Positions 1 through 5,628 of a stretch of DNA of 13,047 nucleotides are shown here, one piece after another. This DNA comes from an uncultured Armatimonadota bacterium (lineage in GTDB: Bacteria > Armatimonadota > UBA5829 > DTJY01). The stretch is taken from the NCBI GenBank assembly GCA_937875395.1, contig CALNCU010000272.1, positions 1 to 13,047 of the forward strand, in the 5' to 3' direction. The notes below the pieces were generated by a model. That model saw only the letters and a list, made by a program, of their open reading frames with translations. It was not told the DNA's origin and ran no database searches. Within the stretch, counting starts at the first letter, position 1; every line of letters begins with the position of its first letter. A program made the position numbers and the translations under genes.

Positions 1-15
1 CCCCCCGGGATGATA

Positions 16-53
16 CTTCGGTCGCAGAGTGCCTTGGCACGCCGCTGCCGAAG
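16..53. repeat. Imperfect inverted repeat (hairpin) in upstream leader
   Basis: CTTCGG at 16-21 pairs with CCGAAG at 48-53, and in the same register GTGC at 29-32 pairs with GCAC at 37-40. A few further pairs (24-25 with 44-45, 27 with 42) lie between them, so the whole 38 bases can fold as one interrupted hairpin. No T-run follows it, so it does not look like an intrinsic terminator. It may belong to an RNA or gene that begins left of the window. Function is unknown. Confidence 0.45.
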
Positions 54-218
54 CACATGTAGATACCTGAGCACCCTATAATGATTTACCCCAGCTCCGC
101 CCGCTGCAGAACAAAGCCGTATTTAATCTTACAAATCCAAATTTATCAGTCCAAAAGCATACACTCTTTTGTTTATGGAAAACAGTATACGGGGTAAGTA
201 GCAGCAAGAGAGAATCAG

Positions 219-257
219 CCCAATATACTGCCTATTTTAAACCGTCGGCATATTGGG
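219..257 (+). promoter_or_regulatory. Stem-loop in the 5' leader of the export gene
   Basis: CCCAATAT at 219-226 is a perfect complement of ATATTGGG at 250-257. After one mismatch the stem continues with CTG (228-230) against CGG (246-248, one G-T wobble), leaving a loop of about 15 bases. It ends 45 bases before the TTG start at 303 and is not followed by a T-run. It could be a 5' UTR hairpin affecting translation or mRNA stability, or an operator dyad. There is no evidence that separates these. Confidence 0.45.
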
Positions 258-269
258 TACGTTAAACCG
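237..269. repeat. Direct repeat TTAAACCG x2 in leader
   Basis: TTAAACCG occurs at 237-244 and again at 262-269, 25 bases start to start. The first copy lies in the loop and stem of the 219-257 hairpin and the second just after it. A pair of 8-base direct repeats close to a start codon could be a regulator binding site, but a chance occurrence in a short AT-rich stretch is also possible. Confidence 0.25.
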
Positions 270-302
270 GATGCCAGAGGCGACTGCCAGGAGGGAACCA
301 CT

Positions 303-1427
303 TTGCGATTCTTCATTCTCTTTGCAACATTATTGCTTATTGCAGGCTTATTCTGCACAGCATATGCAAATGACTACCTCATAAAGCCGGGAGACACCAT
401 AGGCGTAACCGTGATGGGGGAGGCAGAGCTTACAAAAAAGGTTATTGTAGATCCAAAAGGCAATATCGCCCTTCCGCTTATGGGCAGTATTGCCGTAGCC
501 AACCTTACCCCGGAACAAGCCGCACAGCTTATTGCAACAAAGCTGCGCTCATACCTTAAAAATCCGCAGGTAAGCATAGAACTGGTTGAAGTGTCAAAGA
601 TTCCTGTTACGGTTTCCGGAGAAGTAAAAGTCCCCGGAATATACCCGGTAGCAAACGGGGCCAGGGTAATAGATGCCATAACCGCCGCCGGGGGAACCAC
701 TCCTAAGGCGGATCTATCCAAAGTAACCATAACGCACGCCGGGAGCAGCGAGAGCATAGTAATAGATTTTAACCGGTTCATGCTCTATGCCGATGCAGTC
801 GCCAATCCCATACTTAATCCGGGCGATATGATAGTAGTAGCCTCTTTTGAAAAGAAATCTCTTGGAATGATCAGCGTTATAGGCGCCGTACGCACTCCCG
901 GCCCGTATCCCATAACACAGGGAATCACCGCCAGGGAAGCAGTAATGATGGCGGGCGGCCCCACGGAACTTGCAGATATAAGGAGCGTACAGCTTAGGCG
1001 CGAGGGCGCCAGCCAGCCCGTTCCGGTAGACATAACAGGCTCCGGCTCTGATAACCCCATACTCAATCCGGGCGATGTTGTTTTTATAGGAGTCCTGCGG
1101 GCCATGGGTTACTTTACCGTACAGGGTGGAGTAGCCAAGCCCGGCAAGTACGAGATAACGGGGCAGACCACCCTTACGGAAGCAATTGCCGTGGCAGGCG
1201 GCACGGCAGGCAAACCCAATCTAAGCCAGGTAAGCATCTTAAGGCCCTCCGGTACCAGCAACCAGGCAATAGCCGTTAACGTGGATGATATTATTTCCGG
1301 AAAGGCTTCCGATGTTCCCATAAAAGACGGCGATAACATATATGTCCCACCCGGAAAAGAGAGGCCGCGTTACCTGGAGATAATCTCTGTAGCAATAAGC
1401 CTTGGATGGTTGATCTTTAAGCAGTAG
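303..1427 (+). CDS. Polysaccharide export channel protein (Poly_export + three SLBB domains, Wza-like)
   Basis: This is a periplasmic/outer-membrane polysaccharide export protein of the OPX (Wza) group, expected to pass the finished polymer across the outer membrane. Residues 1-22 are a hydrophobic signal peptide with a likely cleavage after Ala-Tyr-Ala. There is no lipobox cysteine, unlike Wza itself. Residues 24-95 match the Poly_export domain, starting with Y-x-I-x-P-G-D. Three SLBB units follow at about 102-178, 188-263 and 270-350, each with a G-x-V-x-x-P-G-x-Y opening and an N/D-P/G-G-D ending. The DNA of the first two units shares a 21-base stretch with one mismatch (807-827 and 1056-1076). 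The last 20 residues form a hydrophobic or amphipathic segment that could be the outer-membrane helix known from Wza. The TTG at 303 was chosen because an AGGAGGG site sits 7 bases upstream and the signal peptide begins there. The 374-residue length is typical for the family. The kinase at 1633 is its expected inner-membrane partner. Confidence 0.9.
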   Translation: MRFFILFATLLLIAGLFCTAYANDYLIKPGDTIGVTVMGEAELTKKVIVDPKGNIALPLMGSIAVANLTPEQAAQLIATKLRSYLKNPQVSIELVEVSKIPVTVSGEVKVPGIYPVANGARVIDAITAAGGTTPKADLSKVTITHAGSSESIVIDFNRFMLYADAVANPILNPGDMIVVASFEKKSLGMISVIGAVRTPGPYPITQGITAREAVMMAGGPTELADIRSVQLRREGASQPVPVDITGSGSDNPILNPGDVVFIGVLRAMGYFTVQGGVAKPGKYEITGQTTLTEAIAVAGGTAGKPNLSQVSILRPSGTSNQAIAVNVDDIISGKASDVPIKDGDNIYVPPGKERPRYLEIISVAISLGWLIFKQ

Positions 1428-1451
1428 CGCCTGAAAATTTATGAATAAACG

Positions 1452-1482
1452 CCTTGGACAAGGAGTTCTGCCGAAACCCGGC
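1452..1482 (+). other. Two small adjacent hairpins at the start of the 205-base intergenic gap
   Basis: CCTT at 1452-1455 pairs with AAGG at 1460-1463 around GGAC, and GCCG at 1470-1473 pairs with CGGC at 1479-1482 around five bases. Each is only four base pairs and could be chance. Neither has a T-tract, so there is no clear terminator after the export gene and transcription may read through into the next gene. They are listed because they continue the structured character of the leader at 1521-1626. Confidence 0.2.
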
Positions 1483-1520
1483 TAACCCCTTAATCTTTGA
1501 TAAGAAACTACTGGCGTGTA

Positions 1521-1626
1521 AACTTAATTATGTTCGCGATGCCTCCGGCTCTTCGACCTAAGCATCAACCGCCATAATTAGGTTGGTCTACTACATACCA
1601 TCTGGTATGCAATCTGTCTTAGGAGG
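1521..1626 (+). promoter_or_regulatory. Candidate structured cis-regulatory RNA leader of the co-polymerase/kinase gene
   Basis: AACTTAATTATG (1521-1532) pairs with CATAATTAGGTT (1573-1584), giving 12 base pairs with a single G-T wobble. Inside it, GATGC (1538-1542) pairs with GCATC (1562-1566). The inner hairpin's 5' arm and loop contain CCTCC (1542-1546), complementary to GGAGG of the ribosome binding site (1622-1626). The same loop and its 3' edge carry CCTAAG (1557-1562), complementary to CTTAGG (1618-1623), which overlaps that site. Either pairing would hide the ribosome binding site as a loop-to-site pseudoknot or as an alternative fold. A second hairpin (1594-1609) lies between. All pairings are read directly from the sequence. 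That the RNA is a translational switch is inference. I do not recognise a known riboswitch family. Confidence 0.45.
1594..1609. repeat. 7-bp dyad (CATACCA-TC-TGGTATG) upstream of the kinase start
   Basis: Seven perfectly complementary bases flank a 2-base centre. It ends 11 bases before the AGGAGG ribosome binding site of the gene at 1633. As RNA it would be a 6-bp hairpin with a four-base loop. As DNA it is a typical size for a dimeric repressor operator. There is no T-run, so it is not a terminator. Confidence 0.45.
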
Positions 1627-1632
1627 TCTCCG

Positions 1633-3804
1633 GTGAGATTTTGGGAGCTATATCAAATTCTGCAAAAACGCCGATGGATGGTGGGCGGCCTTGTAGTGGC
1701 AACGCTCTTTGCCATCTATATAGGCACCCTGAACGAGAAACAGTATTACAAGGCATCCGTGCAAATAATGCCGTCGCACACTGCGCTCTACCGGCCCATG
1801 ATGCCCTCTGCCTTGCAGCAGGCGGTAGAGGCCGTGGGAGAGCATAAGACATCCAACCAGCTGCCCAATATAATGAGCCTGCTAAAGAGCCGGGAACTGG
1901 CTGCAAGAACGCTTGCCACCGCCGGCATAAGCGGAGATCCGGACAGCCTTATAAGCCGGATAGATGTAAACACCGTGGCAAACCCCGGCGCCCGCAGCCA
2001 TGATGATCTTGGGACGGACCTTATAGAAGTAACCGTGCGCGACGGAGATCCGGAACATGCTGTGCGCACGGTAAACTGCCTTGCGCATGTCTTTGCCAAC
2101 TTCTACCAGGAACTAAGCCATCAGGAAGCCGCAGACAACCGCCGGTTCCTTGAATCAGAACTTGTAAGAACAAAAAGAATCATGGAAGATCAGGCAGAAA
2201 AGCTCCAGCAGTTTAAGATGGCAAACAGTATTACCGGCGCGGAATCCGCCTCCGACTCCGCCCTGGCCGGATACCGTCAGGCAGCCCTGGACAGGGATGC
2301 AGCCCAAGCCGCCCTTGCAGAATCCCAGGCCAAGCTCTCCCAGATAGACAGGCAGCTCCGCCGCACCGGTCCTACACGCACAGTAATGGAGGGCACAAGC
2401 AATACCCCAATGCTGCAGCAGCTGGAAGAGCAGCACGCAGGGCTTGTAAAACAGTTGAACGATGCCCGCGCCAGGTATGAAGATGCACACCCGCAAGTAG
2501 TGGGGCTTAAAGAATCTATTGAAGAGGTGCAGGCCAAGATTAAGGCAGAGCGGGGCAAGATCAGCACAAACGTCTCCGTTGTAAGAAACCCCGTGTACGA
2601 ATCCCTTCTGCAGGAGCGGGCAAAGCTTGCCTACGAGCGGGACGGCCTTGCAGCAAGAGCCAGGCAGCTCTCAGCCGCCGCCGCCAGATCCTCCGCAGAA
2701 CTTCGGCCCGGAGCAGATGTTACCCTGGTCCGGCTTGAAAACGATTTTAAGAACGCGCAGGCCACCTATAATAATCTGCAAAACCAGTTGAACCAGGTAA
2801 GGATCAGCGAAAAAGAGACCACCGTAACAGGCGCCATGCGCATAGTAGATGAAGCCGCCAGGGCCAAGGGGCCGCTTGGGGTAAACAAGATAGCCTACCT
2901 GGTTATGGGCGGGCTCTTAAGCCTTATGGTAGGCGCCGGAATTGCCGTAACCATGGAATCGCTGGATAACCGCATAAAGACAAATGCAGATGTGGAGAAG
3001 CTCTTTGGGCTCTCCCCCACGGCGCTTATTCCAAAGAGCGAGGCGCCTTCAGATTCCCGCCTTGCGCGCATCACATATACAGACCCGCTCTCCCCCATCT
3101 CAGAGGCCTACAGGTTCCTGCGTACAGACCTGCTTCTCTCCACGCAGGATACGGATGTGAAGAGTATTATGGTGGCAACGGCCAAACCGGGGCAGGGTGG
3201 AACAGTTACTCTTGCAAACCTTGGAATTTCTCTTGCCATGGATGGAAAGCGCGTCATCCTGGTAGATGCAGATATGCGCCGCCCCTGCCTGCACCGCATA
3301 TTCAAAGCCTCAAACGAATTTGGGCTTTCCAACGTGCTTGCAGGAGAGATGGAGTTCCATGAATCCGTGCTGCATACAGAGGTGGATAACCTCTTCCTTA
3401 TTCCCGGCGGGCCAACGCCCAGCAACCCTTCGGAACTCCTTGGGTCTCACCGGATGAGGGCGCTTGTAGAGTGGCTTTCAGATCAATCAGATTACGTTCT
3501 GCTGGATACCCCGGCCGCCGTGGCCTTTACGGATGCCGTGGTGCTTTCAAGAGTAGTTGACGGGGTGATCCTTGTTGTGCGCGCCCAGCAGGTGCCAAGG
3601 GGCGCAGAGGAGCAGGTTAAAAGTATGCTTGCAAAGGCCAATGCAAACATTCTGGGCGTAGTGCTAAATGATGTAGAGCCGGAAAATGTGGACAGCTACT
3701 ACTACCATTCGCACTACTACCCGCACATGTGGAGCAAACGGCTCAAGCTCTCTGATAGCTTTGCAAGCGGGCGATCTCTGCCGCCTGTTAATGGACAAGA
3801 TTAG
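1633..3804 (+). CDS. Wzz/BY-kinase-type polysaccharide co-polymerase with a non-canonical P-loop
   Basis: This inner-membrane protein would set polymer chain length and couple synthesis to export through the SLBB channel encoded just upstream. It has a Wzz-type N-terminus with a first membrane segment near residues 16-33, and a long periplasmic coiled-coil region at about 160-400. The coiled-coil region ends in a GNVR-like stretch (L-E-N-D-F-x-x-A-x-x-x-Y-N-N-L). The second membrane segment lies near 420-441, followed by a cytoplasmic BY-kinase domain at about 480-700. Walker A' (V-I-L-V-D-A-D-M-R-R-P, D545 and D547) and Walker B (L-L-D-T-P, D625) are intact. Walker A reads K-P-G-Q-G-G-T (518-524), with Gly523 where BY-kinases have the nucleotide-binding Lys. 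The C-terminus keeps a tyrosine cluster (Y689-Y691, Y695, Y696), the usual autophosphorylation tail. The proline-rich motif before the second membrane segment is weak. The GTG start has AGGAGG six bases upstream. The fused 723-residue form is typical of Proteobacteria-like systems. The 3' end overlaps the opposing gene by 17 bases. Confidence 0.9.
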   Translation: MRFWELYQILQKRRWMVGGLVVATLFAIYIGTLNEKQYYKASVQIMPSHTALYRPMMPSALQQAVEAVGEHKTSNQLPNIMSLLKSRELAARTLATAGISGDPDSLISRIDVNTVANPGARSHDDLGTDLIEVTVRDGDPEHAVRTVNCLAHVFANFYQELSHQEAADNRRFLESELVRTKRIMEDQAEKLQQFKMANSITGAESASDSALAGYRQAALDRDAAQAALAESQAKLSQIDRQLRRTGPTRTVMEGTSNTPMLQQLEEQHAGLVKQLNDARARYEDAHPQVVGLKESIEEVQAKIKAERGKISTNVSVVRNPVYESLLQERAKLAYERDGLAARARQLSAAAARSSAELRPGADVTLVRLENDFKNAQATYNNLQNQLNQVRISEKETTVTGAMRIVDEAARAKGPLGVNKIAYLVMGGLLSLMVGAGIAVTMESLDNRIKTNADVEKLFGLSPTALIPKSEAPSDSRLARITYTDPLSPISEAYRFLRTDLLLSTQDTDVKSIMVATAKPGQGGTVTLANLGISLAMDGKRVILVDADMRRPCLHRIFKASNEFGLSNVLAGEMEFHESVLHTEVDNLFLIPGGPTPSNPSELLGSHRMRALVEWLSDQSDYVLLDTPAAVAFTDAVVLSRVVDGVILVVRAQQVPRGAEEQVKSMLAKANANILGVVLNDVEPENVDSYYYHSHYYPHMWSKRLKLSDSFASGRSLPPVNGQD

Positions 3805-4393
3805 CGGCGTGAACGTGCTTAACGGGCTGATCCTGCGGGGAGGGAGATACCGTGTAGCCGTCGGTGAGCTGGGCAATCTGCCTTAGCTTCTCTATTTCAC
3901 GCTTGATGTCTATGGAATCTATCTGGCGGCTATCAAGCGCATTTATTACGCGTTCGGCAAGCCGGATGGCGCCCAGCACCAGCATTTCATTTTCGTAGTC
4001 TACATAGACATGAAAACGGCCTCTGGGGTCTATCCGCCAGTTCCACTGGGTTTCGCCCCTAAGGATTCGGGCTTTTTTAGCCTGGCCCTGAATTTCAATA
4101 ATCAGGTGCTCAAAAAGATGAGGAATCTCTGTGGCGCGCGATTCCTTTTTAAAAGTATAGCCGTTGTCATTATCGCACCTGTGCTTGGCAAGGTGGGGAA
4201 ACAGCTTAAAGAGCAGGCGCGGGATGTGCGGAGCGTGCTCCGTGGAGTACCGCGTAGGATCCGGCATTTCGACAACAAGCTTAACCCTGTTGCCATCATA
4301 AAATAAAATTTCAACGACTTTCAAAGGACGTGCACCCCTTTGGTAGATATGGGCGGTATACCCGCCTCCAATTTTTATACGATAGTTTAACAC
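3788..4393 (-). CDS. Stand-alone cyanophycin synthetase N-terminal-domain-like protein
   Basis: The 201-residue product resembles, by memory of the family, the N-terminal domain of cyanophycin synthetase (CphA). A run of the type L-F-P-H-L-x-x-H-x-C is followed by a conserved helix I-P-H-L-F-E-H-L-I-I-E-I-Q. Next comes a short R-G-E-T segment, then a strand/helix of the form F-H-V-Y-V-D-Y-E-N-E with L-x-A-I-R-L-A. It has neither the ATP-grasp nor the Mur-ligase-like domain of CphA, so it cannot make cyanophycin by itself. No signal peptide or membrane segment is seen, so it is probably cytoplasmic. The start is taken as GTG at 4393. No good ribosome binding site precedes it, so the exact start is uncertain. 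It is the only minus-strand gene, overlapping the kinase gene tail to tail by 17 bases and lying 28 bases from the divergent glycosyltransferase start. Function is unknown. The family resemblance rests on motif order rather than an alignment. Confidence 0.72.
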   Translation of the reverse strand: MLNYRIKIGGGYTAHIYQRGARPLKVVEILFYDGNRVKLVVEMPDPTRYSTEHAPHIPRLLFKLFPHLAKHRCDNDNGYTFKKESRATEIPHLFEHLIIEIQGQAKKARILRGETQWNWRIDPRGRFHVYVDYENEMLVLGAIRLAERVINALDSRQIDSIDIKREIEKLRQIAQLTDGYTVSPSPQDQPVKHVHAANLVH

Positions 4394-4421
4394 GTGTGGA
4401 GTAGTGTTGTAAAGGGAGTTT

Positions 4422-5627
4422 GTGAAAATTTTGAGAATAGCTCTGATTGCACCTCAGCCATTTATTGATATTCGCGCCACATCTATGGAAAATTTGCGAC
4501 TAAGTCGTTTACTTGCAGATGCCGGGCACACGGTGGATGTGCTCACCTATCCCATAGGCGACGCGCCGGAGCATCCGGGGGTCAACATCTGTAGATGCAG
4601 GCCGGTTCCCGGAGTCAGGAGTGTAAAAATAGGTTTTTCCGGGGCAAAACTCTTTCTTGATGCAAATCTTCTGTCGCTGGCCGCAAGACTTGTGCGGGAG
4701 CGCCGGTACCATTGCATCCACGGTGTAGAAGAGGGCGCCATGATAGGCATACTGGCACGGCGCAAAGCAGGCATCCCCGTGATATACGATATGGATTCCG
4801 TAATGAGCTATGAAATCTCTGCCGGAAGGTTTGGCCGCGTGCCCTTTGCGGCGCGGTTTATGCGGTGGGCGGAATCCTGGGCAATAAGAAACTCAGAGAT
4901 GGTGATTACAATATCAGACGCCATGGCAGATTTTGTGCGCCGGCACAACCCTTCAAAGGAGGTGGTAATAGTGCCGGATGTGCCCATGCCGCTTCCGGCG
5001 GGCGGTGCAGATCGTAAAAAGGGAGAGGAGCTGCTGCCGCCGTGCGCGCTTGGGGGCAGCCGGATTATTATGTACACAGGCTCTCTTGCCGCATACCAGG
5101 GAATCCCCGCGCTTGTGCGCGCAATGCCCTTTATAAAAGAGAAGGCGTCGTCCGCAATCCTTGTAATTGCAGGCGGAAATCAGGAAGAGATATCCCGGCT
5201 GTCGGCATCCGCCGCCAAAATTGGGGTTGGGGAGAGCGTACTCTTTCTGGGCAAGGTGCCGCCGCCGGATATCCCCCACCTGCTCACCGTGGCGGATGTG
5301 CTTGTCTCTCCCAGGACAGGAGGGATAAATCCGCCCGCAAAAATTTACACATACATGCAGTCCGGGAGGCCTGTTGTGGCTACGGATATCCCCGCTCACT
5401 CCTCCGTCACCGGCAGGGATGCAGCAAGGCTCACACCCGCAGAGCCGCGGGGGATAGCGGAGGGCATTCTATGGGTTCTCTCTCACCCGGTGGAGGCGCG
5501 CCGCATGGCGGAGGCGGCCAAAGAGAAGGTTCGCGGGCTTACGGTAGAAGCCCAGACAACCCCCATTATAAGGGCCTATGAAAGACTTTGGGAGAGGCTG
5601 AACGCCTGCAAAGAAATAGAGGTTTAA
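4422..5627 (+). CDS. Glycosyltransferase, GT4 (GT-B fold)
   Basis: This is a GT-B fold glycosyltransferase that would transfer a sugar from a nucleotide donor to the growing repeat unit on the cytoplasmic face. The N-terminal Rossmann half (about 1-190) begins R-I-A-L-I-A-P-Q-P and contains I-Y-D-M-D-S, a variant of the family's Y-D-x-H-x segment. The C-terminal half starts at I-M-Y-T-G-S-L and carries the donor-binding part near P-A-K-I-Y-T-Y-M-Q-S-G-R-P-V-V-A-T. In this part the usual second Glu of the EX7E motif is Thr, a variant I believe also occurs in other GT4 members with K-I-Y-S-Y-L. The 401-residue length is normal. The GTG start has AAGGGAG five to six bases upstream. Its promoter, if it has one, must lie inside the divergent gene at 3788-4393. 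The next gene starts one base after its stop. Donor and acceptor are unknown. Confidence 0.88.
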   Translation: MKILRIALIAPQPFIDIRATSMENLRLSRLLADAGHTVDVLTYPIGDAPEHPGVNICRCRPVPGVRSVKIGFSGAKLFLDANLLSLAARLVRERRYHCIHGVEEGAMIGILARRKAGIPVIYDMDSVMSYEISAGRFGRVPFAARFMRWAESWAIRNSEMVITISDAMADFVRRHNPSKEVVIVPDVPMPLPAGGADRKKGEELLPPCALGGSRIIMYTGSLAAYQGIPALVRAMPFIKEKASSAILVIAGGNQEEISRLSASAAKIGVGESVLFLGKVPPPDIPHLLTVADVLVSPRTGGINPPAKIYTYMQSGRPVVATDIPAHSSVTGRDAARLTPAEPRGIAEGILWVLSHPVEARRMAEAAKEKVRGLTVEAQTTPIIRAYERLWERLNACKEIEV

Positions 5628-5628
5628 A

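Larger units (their letters stand above)
1..302 (+). other. Non-coding leader upstream of the export channel gene
   Basis: I see no convincing gene in these 302 bases. They hold the hairpins at 16-53 and 219-257, a smaller one (TGTTT at 170-174 with AAACA at 180-184), an isolated TATAAT at 77-82 without a recognisable -35 partner, and a direct repeat TTAAACCG at 237 and 262. A strong ribosome binding site (AGGAGGG, about 289-295) precedes the TTG at 303. The region probably carries the promoter and 5' UTR of the forward polysaccharide genes, but I cannot place a transcription start. Confidence 0.5.

Noticed and set aside
35..49. Sigma-54-like TTGGCACG followed by TGCC
   Set aside because: The spacing between the GG and GC elements is one base short of the required 12, and TTGC is not intact. 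Not a credible sigma-54 promoter.
77..82. TATAAT as a -10 box upstream of the export gene
   Set aside because: No -35-like hexamer lies 16-19 bases upstream, and it is more than 200 bases from the start codon. Kept only as a mention in the leader.
1428..1500. Possible intrinsic terminator after the export gene
   Set aside because: Only 4-bp hairpins without a T-run are present.
1541..1561. Resemblance of GCCTCCGGC...CCTAA to part of c-di-GMP-I (GEMM) riboswitches
   Set aside because: The other conserved parts (GGGCAAACC-type segment, the ACGCAAAGC junction and the GGGGTTACC end) are not found around it, so the match is short and probably chance. A covariance search would settle it.
4010..4306. 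Forward open frame of 98 codons opposite the cyanophycin-synthetase-N-like gene
   Set aside because: It is a shadow of the minus-strand gene. It has no ribosome site and no recognisable family.
4352..4358. GGCGGTA resembling the ops/JUMPstart element for RfaH
   Set aside because: Only 7 bases match, the rest of the consensus is absent, and it lies inside the minus-strand coding gene.
5042..5581. Forward open frame of 179 codons inside the first GT4
   Set aside because: It overlaps a clear GT4 coding frame and its product is Arg/Gly/Cys-rich with no domain, as expected for an off-frame translation of GC-rich DNA.
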